Of a DNA stretch of 64,000 nucleotides, positions 1-9,025 are shown one piece after another. The notes beneath the pieces were generated by a model, which saw only the letters and a list, made by a program, of their open reading frames with translations, searched no databases and was not told where the DNA came from. Position 1 is the first letter of the stretch; every line of letters starts with the position of its first letter. Both the position numbers and the translations under genes were made by a program. Source of the DNA: Mycolicibacter sp. MU0102. Lineage in GTDB: Bacteria > Actinomycetota > Actinomycetes > Mycobacteriales > Mycobacteriaceae. The stretch covers positions 930,001 to 994,000 of the forward strand of contig NZ_OY726398.1 in NCBI RefSeq assembly GCF_963378105.1, written 5' to 3'.

Positions 1-767
1 TCCAGCTTGGCCAGTAGGTCGGAAACATCTTCGGTCGCATCCAGTTCGGCGGGACGCTCCTCGGGGGTGAACGCCTCGTCGCCTTCGAGTTTGGCTGCGA
101 TCAACTCGTGCAACTGCTCCTGATACGTGTCGTGGTAGCGGTCCGGGTCGAAATCGTCGGCCATCGATTCCACTACTTGCCCGGCCATCTTCAGCTCGGC
201 CGGCTTGATCTCAACCTTGGTGTCCAGCGCGGGGAAGTCGGGGTCGCGAATCTCGTCCGGCCACAGCAGGGTGTGCACCACCATCACCTCGCGCTTGGAA
301 AAATCCTTGACCCTTAGCGCCGCCAGCCGCGTCTTGTTACGCAGCGTGAAGTGCACGATCGCCACCCGCTCGGTCTCGGCGAGTGTCTTGGCCAGCAGCA
401 CATAGGATTTGATTGATTTTGTGGCAGGCTCCAGAAAGTAGCTGCGGTCATAGAGCATCGGGTCCAGATCCGCGGCCGGCACGAACTCGAGGACCGCGAT
501 CTCATGATCGCGCTCCTCGGGGAGATTCGCGATGTCGTCGTCGGTGATCACCACCATCCGCCCGTCGTCGGACTCATACGCCCGCGCGATGTCGCCGTAG
601 TCGACGACTTCGCCGCACTCCTCGCACACCCGCCGGTAGCGGATTCGCCCGTGGTCCTTGGCATGCACCTGGCGGAACTTGATGTCATGGTCTTCGGTGG
701 CGCTGTAGACCTTCACCGGCACGTTGACCAGACCGAATGCGATCGAACCCTTCCAGATGGAACGCAT
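1..767 (-). CDS. mku: Non-homologous end-joining protein Ku (3' end outside window)
   Basis: This is bacterial Ku, the homodimeric ring that binds DNA double-strand ends and recruits LigD for non-homologous end joining. The N-terminus reads MRSIWKGSIAFGLVNVPVKV, the hallmark Ku opening, and about 255 codons lie in the window. The later part keeps the family pattern of a beta-barrel core followed by an acidic tail (PEERPAELDATEDVSDLLAKL). The C-terminus lies beyond base 1. M. tuberculosis Ku is about 273 residues, so only a short piece should be missing. The ATG start is set by homology. The gene is divergent from ligD across a 62-bp gap, so the two repair partners probably share a promoter region. 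Confidence 0.96.
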   Translation of the reverse strand, partial: MRSIWKGSIAFGLVNVPVKVYSATEDHDIKFRQVHAKDHGRIRYRRVCEECGEVVDYGDIARAYESDDGRMVVITDDDIANLPEERDHEIAVLEFVPAADLDPMLYDRSYFLEPATKSIKSYVLLAKTLAETERVAIVHFTLRNKTRLAALRVKDFSKREVMVVHTLLWPDEIRDPDFPALDTKVEIKPAELKMAGQVVESMADDFDPDRYHDTYQEQLHELIAAKLEGDEAFTPEERPAELDATEDVSDLLAKL

Positions 768-829
768 GAGGCCAGTATGCCCACGCGAGAGTGCCGATAA
801 CCTGCTTTGGCGCGACGTAGGTTGGTGAG

Positions 830-3112
830 ATGGCCGCTGAGTCCGTCCAGACCCGGGTCAAGCTGACCAACGCCGACAAGGTGCTGTACCCCGCCACGGG
901 CACCACCAAGGCCGAGGTCTACGACTACTACACCCGGATCGCCGAAGTGATGCTGCCGCACATCGCGGGACGCCCTGTAACGCGCAAACGCTGGCCCAAC
1001 GGTGTGGATCAGGGATCGTTCTTCGAAAAGCAGCTCGCCACTTCGGCGCCGGGCTGGTTGGCCCGCGCCGACATTCAACATCGCTCCGGCATCACCACTT
1101 ATCCGATCATCGAGGACCTCGACGGCCTGGCCTGGATCGCCCAGCAGGCTGCACTGGAAGTTCACGTTCCGCAGTGGCGTTTCGAGGCGCAGTGGTCCCA
1201 CGGCGGGAAGGTGCTCAAGCCAGGGCTGGCGACGCGGCTGGTCTTCGACCTCGACCCCGGCGAGGGCGCAACGATGAGCCAGCTCGCCGAGGTGGCGCGC
1301 GCCATCCGCGACCTGATGTCCGAGCTCGGCCTGGACACCTTCCCGGTCACCAGCGGCAGCAAAGGCGTGCACCTGTACGCCGCCCTCGAGCGCCCGGTGA
1401 GCAGTACCGGTGCCGCCACGGTAGCCAAACGCGTTGCGCAACAACTCGAAACCGCGATGCCCGAGCTGGTGACCGCGACCATGGCCAAGAAGCTGCGGGC
1501 CGGCAAGGTCTTTCTCGACTGGAGTCAGAACAATGCGGCCAAGACCACCATCGCGCCGTACTCGCTGCGCGGCCGCGACCATCCGACGGTCGCCGCCCCC
1601 CGCACCTGGGCCGAGCTGGACGACCCGGACCTGCGGCAGCTGCGCTTTGACGAGGTGCTGGACCGCGTTGAGCGCGACGGTGATCTGTTGGCCGGCCTCG
1701 ATGGCCCCCTGGAAGGCCAAGATCGCCTGGCCGTGTACCGGGCCAAGCGTGATGCGGGCCGGACTCCCGAACCCGTCCCGGCCGCGGCGCCGGCGCCGGG
1801 CGAGGGCAACAGTTTCGTCATCCATGAGCACCACGCCCGCCGGCTGCACTACGACTTCCGGCTGGAGCGCGATGGGGTGTTGGTGAGCTGGGCGGTGCCC
1901 AAGAACCTCCCGGACTCCACGTCGGTCAACCATCTCGCGGTGCGCACCGAGGACCATCCGCTCGAATACGGCCGCTTCGAAGGCACCATCCCCAAGGGCG
2001 AGTACGGCGCCGGCACGGTGAATATCTGGGATTCGGGTACCTACGTGACCGAGAAGTTCGAGGACACCCCCGAGAAGGGTGAGGTGATCGTCGTGCTCGC
2101 CGGCAGCCGGATCTCCGGGCGATACGCACTGATCCGCACCGGCGGTGATCAATGGCTGGCGCACCGGATGAAGGACCAGCAGGCATTCACGTTCAGCGAG
2201 CTGGCCCCAATGCTGGCTACCCACGGCTCGGTGACGCGACTGGACCCAAGCCAGTGGGCTTTCGAAGGCAAGTGGGACGGCTACCGGCTGCTGGCGGAAG
2301 CCGATCACGGTCGACTGCGGTTGCGCGCCCGCAGCGGACGCGACGTCACCGGCGAGTACCCGCAGCTGCTGTTTCCGGCCGCCGACCTGGCCGAGCACCA
2401 CGTGGTGCTCGATGGTGAACTCGTCGCGCTCGACGACCACGGTGTCCCCAGCTTCGCCGAGATGCAGAACAGTGCCCGTTCGGCCCGCCTGCAGTTCTGG
2501 GCTTTCGACTTGCTCTATCTCGACGGGCGCCCGCTGCTGCGGGTGGCCTATCGGGATCGTCGTCGTCTCCTGGAAACCCTGGCGCGCGGAACCGATCTGG
2601 TGGTCAAAGACCTCCTGACGCCCGACGGCGCGAAGGCGCTCGAACAGTCCCGCAAGCTGGGCTGGGAAGGGGTCGTCGCCAAGAAATGGGATTCGCCCTA
2701 TCAGGCGGGGCGCCGATCGACGGCATGGGTCAAGGAGAAGTACTGGCGGACCCAGGAGGTGGTGATCGGCGGTTGGCGGGCTGGTGAGGGGGCTCGTGGC
2801 GGGGGGATCGGGTCGCTGCTGATGGGCATCCCCGACGGTGACGGACTGCGGTTCGTCGGCCGGGTCGGTACGGGTTTCACCGAGCGCCAGCTGGCCGCCC
2901 TGAAGAAGATGTTGGTGCCCCTGCGCGCCGGCGAATCACCTTTTGGGGCACCGCTTCCCGCGCCGGACGCCAAGGGTGTCACGTTTGTGGAGCCGACGGT
3001 GGTCGGCGAAGTGCGCTTCAGTGAACACACGACCGATGGCCGACTGCGTCAGCCCAGCTGGCGCGGACTGCGGCCCGATAAGACCCCGGATGATGTAGTG
3101 GGTGAGGATTGA
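830..3112 (+). CDS. ligD: Multifunctional ATP-dependent DNA ligase D (POL-PE-LIG)
   Basis: LigD is the end-processing polymerase and ligase of mycobacterial NHEJ. At 760 residues it matches the M. tuberculosis enzyme, with the mycobacterial domain order. The N-terminal primase-type polymerase (about 1-290) has the metal motif FDLDPGEG with Asp140 and Asp142. The 3'-phosphoesterase (about 325-450) has HEHHARRLHYDFRLE near 332-346. The C-terminal ATP ligase has EGKWDGYR with nucleotidyl lysine Lys481, and an OB-fold after it. The gene is divergent from ku. The next gene starts 3 bp after the stop, so they are probably co-transcribed. No active-site residue looks lost. Confidence 0.97.
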   Translation: MAAESVQTRVKLTNADKVLYPATGTTKAEVYDYYTRIAEVMLPHIAGRPVTRKRWPNGVDQGSFFEKQLATSAPGWLARADIQHRSGITTYPIIEDLDGLAWIAQQAALEVHVPQWRFEAQWSHGGKVLKPGLATRLVFDLDPGEGATMSQLAEVARAIRDLMSELGLDTFPVTSGSKGVHLYAALERPVSSTGAATVAKRVAQQLETAMPELVTATMAKKLRAGKVFLDWSQNNAAKTTIAPYSLRGRDHPTVAAPRTWAELDDPDLRQLRFDEVLDRVERDGDLLAGLDGPLEGQDRLAVYRAKRDAGRTPEPVPAAAPAPGEGNSFVIHEHHARRLHYDFRLERDGVLVSWAVPKNLPDSTSVNHLAVRTEDHPLEYGRFEGTIPKGEYGAGTVNIWDSGTYVTEKFEDTPEKGEVIVVLAGSRISGRYALIRTGGDQWLAHRMKDQQAFTFSELAPMLATHGSVTRLDPSQWAFEGKWDGYRLLAEADHGRLRLRARSGRDVTGEYPQLLFPAADLAEHHVVLDGELVALDDHGVPSFAEMQNSARSARLQFWAFDLLYLDGRPLLRVAYRDRRRLLETLARGTDLVVKDLLTPDGAKALEQSRKLGWEGVVAKKWDSPYQAGRRSTAWVKEKYWRTQEVVIGGWRAGEGARGGGIGSLLMGIPDGDGLRFVGRVGTGFTERQLAALKKMLVPLRAGESPFGAPLPAPDAKGVTFVEPTVVGEVRFSEHTTDGRLRQPSWRGLRPDKTPDDVVGED

Positions 3113-3115
3113 CCC

Positions 3116-4075
3116 GTGCGATGGGTGACCTATCGAAGCGAAGACGGTGAGCGCACGGGGGTCCTTGACGGGGACGTGATCCATGCGCTGCCGCCCGGTG
3201 TGACGCTGCTGGAGCTGATCCGGCTCGGGCCGGACGGTCTGCGCGACGCCGGCGAACGGGCGTTGGCCGCGCCGTCGGCGACGGTGCGGGCCGATCAGGT
3301 GAGGCTGATGGCGCCGATCCCGCGTCCGCCGTCGATCCGCGACAGCCTGTGCTTCCTGGACCACATGCGCAACTGCCTGGCCGCGACCGGCCGCAGCCGC
3401 GACCTCGACGACACCTGGTACCGAATCCCGGCGTTCTATTTCGCCTGCCCGGCAACGGTTCTAGGGCCCTATGACGATGTGCCCATGGCACCCGGCAGCG
3501 TGTGCCAAGACTTCGAGTTGGAGGTCGCCGCGATCATCGGCACGCCCGGCGCGAACCTGTCGGTGGAGCAAGCCGAACAGGCCATCATCGGCTACACGAT
3601 TTTCAACGACTGGTCGGCGCGGGACCTGCAGGCTCAGGAGGGCGTCCTGGCGATCGGGCAGGCCAAGGGCAAGGACAGCGGGGTCACCTTAGGTCCCTAC
3701 CTGGTCACTCCCGACGAGCTGGAGCCCTACCGCCGCAACGGCAGACTGAGCCTGCACGCCACCGCGATCGTCAACGACGTGATCGTCGGGCTCGGGTCGA
3801 CCGAGGCCATGGACTGGAGCTTCGGCGAGATCATCAGCTACGCGTCGCGCGGAGTGCCGCTGGAACCCGGTGACGTCTTCGGATCCGGCACCGTGCCGAC
3901 CTGCACTCTACTCGAACATCTCGATCCCGCTCTGCCGCAACCGTTTCCGGGTTGGCTGAGTGACGGTGACGTGGTGACGCTGCAGGTGCAGGGCCTGGGC
4001 GAGGTACGCCAGACGGTGCGTGCCAGCGCTCCGCCGATCCTGCTGGCGGAGCGCCCGCGCCCCAAGGATGCCTAA
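3116..4075 (+). CDS. Fumarylacetoacetate hydrolase family protein
   Basis: The protein has 319 residues and a GTG start 3 bp after the ligD stop. It belongs to the FAH superfamily (2-hydroxyhepta-2,4-dienedioate isomerase / acylpyruvate hydrolase group), which cleaves or isomerises beta-diketo acids in aromatic catabolism. The divalent-metal triad motif DFELEVAAIIG places Asp132, Glu134 and Glu136, and FNDWSARDLQ (163-172) is the second family signature. It occupies the place of Rv0939. As I recall, that protein is longer and carries an extra cyclase/dehydrase half; only the FAH module is present here. The substrate cannot be inferred. It converges on the GH5 gene with 5 bp between stops. Confidence 0.85.
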   Translation: MRWVTYRSEDGERTGVLDGDVIHALPPGVTLLELIRLGPDGLRDAGERALAAPSATVRADQVRLMAPIPRPPSIRDSLCFLDHMRNCLAATGRSRDLDDTWYRIPAFYFACPATVLGPYDDVPMAPGSVCQDFELEVAAIIGTPGANLSVEQAEQAIIGYTIFNDWSARDLQAQEGVLAIGQAKGKDSGVTLGPYLVTPDELEPYRRNGRLSLHATAIVNDVIVGLGSTEAMDWSFGEIISYASRGVPLEPGDVFGSGTVPTCTLLEHLDPALPQPFPGWLSDGDVVTLQVQGLGEVRQTVRASAPPILLAERPRPKDA

Positions 4076-4080
4076 GCCGC

Positions 4081-6201
4081 CTAGCTCGCCCTGACGGTCA
4101 CCGTGACGGTTGAGGCGCCGTCCGAGGCGATGATCAGCTGCGACGCGTTGGGTCCGGAGGTGACGTGTCCGCCGGTCACATTCACCGTGTAGCCGTTGGG
4201 GTACTGGCTGGTCGGAACGGAGATGGTGGTCTGTGATCCGGCTGCGAAGGGTCCGGACCCGTCGGCCTGGTCGGTGGAGTAGCTGAAGGAGAAGACTCCA
4301 TTGTTGAACGACAACGAGGTCGGAATGCCGGAGATCGCCTGCGGGTAGGGCTGGGACAGGGCGTCAAGCTTGTCCCAGTTGACGTTGTCCCCGACCGGGT
4401 CCTTGCTCAGGTCGATCACCAGGGCCTGATCGTTCGGCGACGCACTGGTGATGTCACCGCCGGTGTAAGCCCACTCAGACCAGCCGAAGAGCCACTTGTT
4501 CGAGGCATTCAGGCTCGCCCCGATGGCCCCAAGGTTGTTGGTGGCACCGAACTCGCTGAGCCAGCCCGGGATGTTGTGGGCCTGGGTGTATTCCGACGCA
4601 TACCCGAACACGATGTCGGCGTTCCAGTCGCAGCCGAAGCTCGAGCCGGGGATGAGTGATGTCGTGACGCAGTAGTGGTGGAACGAGAAGGCCGAATTCT
4701 CGTCTTCCACCGTTCCCAGGTGCGTTTGGACCGGCAGGCTGCCGAAGAGGGTGTTCGGCTCGAAGAACACGGTCTTGTTCGGGTCGACGGAGCGGATCGC
4801 CGCGTCGATCTGGTTGTAGAACGGGGTCAGCTGCTGGGCGTCGAAGTACGGGTTGCCCAAAATGCTGCCCAACGCCTGCGAACCCGCCCATGGCTCGTTC
4901 ATGATGTCGTAGCCGGCCACGTTGGGGTCGCCCTTGAAGTAGTTGGCGACGGCCTGCCACGACAGCGCGTAGTGGTTCTGTAGCCCTATCCCATCGGGTG
5001 CTTTGTCGTTGGCCCAGAACGCATCCCAGGCGTAGTTCTGGGCGGGGCTGAGGGGGTAGGTGGCGGGGAAACCGAGGTTGTAGTGCGGTAGCCCGCCGGT
5101 CAAGACGGCCCAATCCGGAGCGCCTTCGCCGCCGAACTCCTCGTTGTAGAGGTCTTGGTGCATGTCGAGGATGGCGACGATGTTGTGGCGGCCCAGCATC
5201 TCCACCGTCTGCTGGACCGAGGCCAGGTAGTTGTAGTCAATAACTCCGGGCTGCGGTTCGACCCCGGCCCAGATGATGCCCAGGCGTACCGAGTTGAAGC
5301 CGTTGGCCGCCAGGAATGCGGCGTCTTCCTCGCTGAAGCCGCCGGCAGCCGGCTCGTAAGGCGGAATCTTGTAGACCTGGTTGAGTCCGCGCAGCAGCAC
5401 GACCTGGCCGTCGCTGTTGGTGAGCCAGCCGTTGGAGACCTCGACCGGTGGGGCGACTGTTCCGGTGATGCCGCCGGGCAGGGTGCCGTAGTGGCCGGCC
5501 GCGCCGTGGGTTCCGTAGATCAGTCCGGCTACGCCGCCGACGCCGCCGAGGGCGGGCAGTCCAGCTGCGGTGGCGCCGTCGCCGGCGTCGCCGCCGTGGC
5601 CGCCGTTGCCGAACAGCCAGCCCGCGGCTCCGCCGTCGCCGCCGACGGCACCGGCTCCGCCGTGGCCGCCGGCGCCGCCGTTGCCGAAGAGCCCGCCCGC
5701 GTCGCCGCCGTGGCCGCCGGCGACGCCGTCGGTGGTGCTGTTCCAGCCGGCGCCGCCGTCACCGAAGAGCCAGCCGCCGTTTTCGCCGTCGGGGTTGGCT
5801 TCGGTGCCGTCGGCTCCGTTGCCGATGACCGTGGAGCCGAACAGGAGGTTGATGGCGCCGTTGACCTGGATGCCCAGGTCGCTGTCGATCCACTTTTCGG
5901 CGAGGTCGTGCAGGCCGGTGTAGAAGTCGAAGGCCAGGGCGGGGCTGGGCTCGGCCAGTGCGGCAAAGGCGCTGTCCCAGTGGCCGGAGGACAAGAAGGT
6001 GTCCCAGGCGGTGGCGTCGAACAGGGCGTCACCGTCGAGGGTGCCTTCGGTGGTGACGAATGGCGTGAACAGCACGTCCATCATGTCGTCGAGGTCGGCG
6101 TGCGCCGGCGGGGTCAGCGGCGTGCCGGCAGCGGTCACAGCCAAGAACGCGGCGATTCCGACAACCTTGCTGCCCACAACTTTGCTGCGGTGACGAGACA
6201 T
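4081..6201 (-). CDS. Secreted PGRS-type protein with C-terminal GH5 endoglycoceramidase-like domain, copy A
   Basis: A 706-residue exported protein. Residues 1-35 form a signal peptide ending near AHA-DLDD. Residues about 36-125 are a conserved alpha-helical segment. Residues about 128-250 are Gly-rich PGRS-like repeats introduced by IGNGADGTEANPDG, the linker style of PE_PGRS proteins, but no PE domain is present. From about 258 on there is a GH5 catalytic domain: LDMHQD (345-350), GGEGAPDW, acid/base Glu436 in MNEP, nucleophile Glu550 in LSEFG, and Cys511/Cys524, which may form a disulfide. A C-terminal beta-sandwich follows. The GAPDW motif and the sandwich resemble endoglycoceramidases more than cellulases. 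An ATG start with GAGAAGGG upstream fits. The substrate is an inference; glycolipid or cell-envelope glycan is plausible. Confidence 0.85.
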   Translation of the reverse strand: MSRHRSKVVGSKVVGIAAFLAVTAAGTPLTPPAHADLDDMMDVLFTPFVTTEGTLDGDALFDATAWDTFLSSGHWDSAFAALAEPSPALAFDFYTGLHDLAEKWIDSDLGIQVNGAINLLFGSTVIGNGADGTEANPDGENGGWLFGDGGAGWNSTTDGVAGGHGGDAGGLFGNGGAGGHGGAGAVGGDGGAAGWLFGNGGHGGDAGDGATAAGLPALGGVGGVAGLIYGTHGAAGHYGTLPGGITGTVAPPVEVSNGWLTNSDGQVVLLRGLNQVYKIPPYEPAAGGFSEEDAAFLAANGFNSVRLGIIWAGVEPQPGVIDYNYLASVQQTVEMLGRHNIVAILDMHQDLYNEEFGGEGAPDWAVLTGGLPHYNLGFPATYPLSPAQNYAWDAFWANDKAPDGIGLQNHYALSWQAVANYFKGDPNVAGYDIMNEPWAGSQALGSILGNPYFDAQQLTPFYNQIDAAIRSVDPNKTVFFEPNTLFGSLPVQTHLGTVEDENSAFSFHHYCVTTSLIPGSSFGCDWNADIVFGYASEYTQAHNIPGWLSEFGATNNLGAIGASLNASNKWLFGWSEWAYTGGDITSASPNDQALVIDLSKDPVGDNVNWDKLDALSQPYPQAISGIPTSLSFNNGVFSFSYSTDQADGSGPFAAGSQTTISVPTSQYPNGYTVNVTGGHVTSGPNASQLIIASDGASTVTVTVRAS

Positions 6202-6232
6202 CTCGACAAACCCTTCTCACGACGCCCCTTTT

Positions 6233-6255
6233 TCTGAGGCCTGTCTGAGAAGGTA
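6233..6255 (-). promoter_or_regulatory. Putative promoter/operator of GH5 copy A
   Basis: Read on the minus strand, TACCTT (6250-6255) fits the mycobacterial -10 pattern TANNNT about 50 nt before the ATG. Just downstream, TCTGAG (plus-strand reading) occurs at 6233-6238 and 6244-6249, spaced 11 bp, one helical turn. The same arrangement precedes copy B, where the box reads TAGCTT. Operator function is inference. Confidence 0.4.
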
Positions 6256-6355
6256 AACGAGTTACTTAGCCTGCGCAAGGCTGCGGCAGGGGAGGTGCGG
6301 GCGCCGCTCGTTGGCCCAGTCCGAAGTGATCCGCTATTACGCCGCCTAGACGCGC

Positions 6356-8479
6356 CTAGGACGCCCTCACTGTCACCTTGATAGTGCCGGAGTCGGAGTC
6401 GGACGCGATGGTCAACACCGGCGCGTTGGGCCCGGAGGTGACGTGTCCGCCCGTCACATTCACCGTGTAGCCACTGGGGTATTGGCTGGTCGGAACGGAG
6501 ATGGTGGTCTGTGATCCGGCTGCGAAGGGTCCGGATCCGTCGGCCTGGTCGGTGGAGTAGCTGAAGGAGAAGACTCCATTGTTGAACGACCACGAGGTCG
6601 GCGTGCCCGAGATCAGCTGCGGGTAGGGCTGGGACAGGGCGTCGAGTTTGTCCCAGTTGACGTTGTCGCCGACCGGCGGCTTGGTCAGGTCGTAGACCAG
6701 CGCCTGATCGGTCGGTGAGGTACTGGTGATGTCGTTGCCGGTGTAGGCCCATTCGGTCCAACCGATCATGTGCTGGTTGGCGGAGTTCATGCCGGCGGTG
6801 ATGGTCGGGATGTTGTTGGTGGCACCGAACTCGCTGAGCAGCGCCGGGATGTTGTGCTCCTGCGCATAGTCCATCGCGTAGCCGAGGACGATGTCGGCGT
6901 TCCAATCGCATCCGAAGCTCAGGGTCGAGAACAGTGCATTCACCATGCAGTAGTGGTGGAACGAGAAGACGGTGTTCTCGTCGTCGACCGTGCCCAGGTG
7001 GTTCTGGACCGGCAGGCTGGCTTCGAGGGTGCTCGGACCGAAGAACACGGTCTTGTTCGGGTCGACGGAGCGGATGGCTTCGGTGATCTGGTTATAGAAC
7101 GGGGTCAGCTGCTGGGCGTCGAAGTAGGGGTTGCCCAACAGGCCTCCCAGGGTCTGAGTGCCTGACCATGGCTCGTTCATGATCTCGTAGCCGGCCACGT
7201 TGGGGTCGCCCTTGAAGTAGTTGGCCACGGCCTGCCACATCAGACCGTAGTGGTTCTGCAGCCCTATCCCATCGGGTGCTTTGTCGTTGGCCCAGAACGC
7301 ATCCCAGGCGTAGTTCTGGGCGGGGCTGACGAAGTAGCTGCCCGGGAAGCCTGCCTCGACGTTGGGCAGCCCGCCGGTCAAGACGGCCCAGTCTGGTGCA
7401 CCGTCGCCGCCCAGGCTGCCGCTGTAGAGGTCTTGGTGCATGTCGAGGATCGCGACGATGTTGTGGTTGGCCAGCATCTGGACGGTCTGTTGGAGCGACG
7501 CGAGGTAGTTGTAGTCGATGACGCCGGGCTGCGGCTCGACACCCGCCCAGAGCACGCCCAGGCGTACTGCGTTGAAGCCGTTGGCCGCCAGGAAGGCGGC
7601 ATCGTCGTCGCTGAATCCGCCGGCTGACGGTTCGTAGGGGGCGATCTTGTAGACCTGGTTGAGCCCGTGCCACATGACGACCTGGCCGTCGCTGTTGGTG
7701 AGCCAGCCGTTGGAGACCTCGACCGGTGGGGCGACTGTTCCGGTGATGCCGCCGGGCAGGGTGCCGTAGTGGCCGACGTCGCCGTGGGTTCCGTAGATCA
7801 GTCCGGCTACCCCGCCGACGCCGCCGAGGGCGGGCAGTCCAGCTGCGGTGGCGCCGTCGCCGGCGTCGCCGCCGTGGCCGCCGTTGCCGAACAGCCAGCC
7901 CGCGGCTCCGCCGTCGCCGCCGACGGCACCGGCTCCGCCGTCTCCGCCGGCGCCGCCGTTGCCGAAGAGCCCGCCCGCGTCGCCGCCGTGGCCGCCGGCG
8001 ACGCCGTCGGTGGTGCTGTTCCAGCCGGCGCCGCCGTCACCGAAGAGCCAGCCGCCGTTTTCGCCGTCGGGGTTGGCTTCGGTGCCGTCGGCTCCGTTGC
8101 CGATGACCGTGGAGCCGAACAGGAGGTTGATGGCGCCGTTGACCTGGATGCCCAGGTCGCTGTCGATCCACTTTTCGGCGAGGTCGTGCAGGCCGGTGTA
8201 GAAGTCGAAGGCCAGGGCGGGGCTGGGCTCGGCCAGTGCGGCAAAGGCGCTGTCCCAGTGGCCGGAGGACAAGAAGGTGTCCCAGGCGGTGGCGTCGAAC
8301 AGGGCGTCACCGTCGAGGGTGCCTTCGGTGGTGACGAATGGCGTGAACAGCACGTCCATCATGTCGTCGAGGTCGGCGTGCGCCGGCGGGGTCAGCGGCG
8401 TGCCGGCAGCGGTCACAGCCAAGAACGCGGCGATTCCGACAACCTTGCTGCCCACAACTTTGCTGCGGTGACGAGACAT
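6356..8479 (-). CDS. Secreted PGRS-type protein with C-terminal GH5 endoglycoceramidase-like domain, copy B
   Basis: A 707-residue tandem paralogue of the preceding gene with the same layout: signal peptide, about 90-residue helical region, PGRS-like Gly repeats, GH5 domain and C-terminal beta-sandwich. The first ~265 residues differ from copy A at only a few positions, while the GH5 domain has diverged clearly (for example LYSGSLGGDGAPDW against LYNEEFGGEGAPDW). Catalytic Glu436 (MNEP) and Glu550 (LSEFG) and the Cys511/Cys524 pair are kept at the same numbering, so both copies look active. The changes sit near the substrate cleft, which suggests different specificities. The upstream ~50 bp are also shared. 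The gap between the tandem genes is 154 bp. Confidence 0.85.
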   Translation of the reverse strand: MSRHRSKVVGSKVVGIAAFLAVTAAGTPLTPPAHADLDDMMDVLFTPFVTTEGTLDGDALFDATAWDTFLSSGHWDSAFAALAEPSPALAFDFYTGLHDLAEKWIDSDLGIQVNGAINLLFGSTVIGNGADGTEANPDGENGGWLFGDGGAGWNSTTDGVAGGHGGDAGGLFGNGGAGGDGGAGAVGGDGGAAGWLFGNGGHGGDAGDGATAAGLPALGGVGGVAGLIYGTHGDVGHYGTLPGGITGTVAPPVEVSNGWLTNSDGQVVMWHGLNQVYKIAPYEPSAGGFSDDDAAFLAANGFNAVRLGVLWAGVEPQPGVIDYNYLASLQQTVQMLANHNIVAILDMHQDLYSGSLGGDGAPDWAVLTGGLPNVEAGFPGSYFVSPAQNYAWDAFWANDKAPDGIGLQNHYGLMWQAVANYFKGDPNVAGYEIMNEPWSGTQTLGGLLGNPYFDAQQLTPFYNQITEAIRSVDPNKTVFFGPSTLEASLPVQNHLGTVDDENTVFSFHHYCMVNALFSTLSFGCDWNADIVLGYAMDYAQEHNIPALLSEFGATNNIPTITAGMNSANQHMIGWTEWAYTGNDITSTSPTDQALVYDLTKPPVGDNVNWDKLDALSQPYPQLISGTPTSWSFNNGVFSFSYSTDQADGSGPFAAGSQTTISVPTSQYPSGYTVNVTGGHVTSGPNAPVLTIASDSDSGTIKVTVRAS

Positions 8480-8510
8480 CTCGACAAACCCTTCTCACGA
8501 CGCCCCTTTT

Positions 8511-8533
8511 TCTGAGGCCTGTCTGAGAAGCTA
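8511..8533 (-). promoter_or_regulatory. Putative promoter/operator of GH5 copy B
   Basis: On the minus strand TAGCTT (8528-8533) fits the -10 pattern, followed by the same 11-bp-spaced TCTGAG pair (8511-8516 and 8522-8527) as upstream of copy A. The -10 has one substitution relative to copy A but still fits the consensus, which argues that it is functional. Confidence 0.4.
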
Positions 8534-9021
8534 AATGAGTTACTTAACAACGCGCAAGGGTGTGGCGGAAAAGCGGTGCGATTCAGTGCCCGGCTAAAGC
8601 GCCCATACCGCTGCTGGACTGGCGGTTATAGCTGGTGGGCGCGTTGCAACGCCGTGGCGGGGCAAAACGCGCGATAGTTCGCGACGACAACTATTTCCCA
8701 AAGCCCGGTCAGCACTGGGTCGCGGCGCGAATCCACTGGCGACGAGCTTCGCTCTGTCGGGCCTCGGCGGCCGCGGCGCGAAGCAGGCGGATAACCCGCT
8801 GGTGGTCGCCGTGGCAGACTTGTGGCTCAACCGGTAGATACTTTTGTGTCTTCATCTGTGAGTACCCCCTGCAGGTCACGCAATGAGAACTGCAGTACCC
8901 GACCGCTGTGGGTGGGCGGTCAGTGCACGTATCGGTCAACGCCGACGGCGCCGAAAAGTATCCCGATTCAGCTGACCAATACGGTGAGGGTGCACACCTG
9001 TGAGGGAAGACGTGACGGGCG
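8534..9021. other. Long intergenic stretch with one weak small ORF
   Basis: This ~490-bp stretch separates GH5 copy B from the 3' end of the F420-type oxidoreductase. Apart from the small ORF at 8709-8855 and the palindrome near 9012-9025, I see no coding region with mycobacterial codon pattern, no tRNA and no mobile-element remnant. It may hold the distal promoter region of the GH5 pair. Confidence 0.5.
8709..8855 (-). CDS. Possible small ORF, 48 residues, function unknown
   Basis: An ATG at 8855 is preceded on its strand by AGGGGG with a 9-nt spacer, a good Shine-Dalgarno sequence. The predicted peptide starts MKTQKYLPVEPQVCHGDHQR and is basic and Arg/Ala-rich toward its C-terminus (RRQWIRAATQC). 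I do not recognise the family. The ribosome binding site is the main support; the length is small and no neighbour explains it. Confidence 0.3.
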   Translation of the reverse strand: MKTQKYLPVEPQVCHGDHQRVIRLLRAAAAEARQSEARRQWIRAATQC

Positions 9022-9025
9022 TCAC
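9012..9025. promoter_or_regulatory. CRP-like palindrome overlapping a stop codon (weak)
   Basis: GTGACGGGCGTCAC is a perfect inverted repeat of the form GTGA-N6-TCAC, close to the mycobacterial CRP half-site pattern. It overlaps the stop codon of the oxidoreductase at 9022. It could instead act as a small hairpin at the transcript end. Confidence 0.25.
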
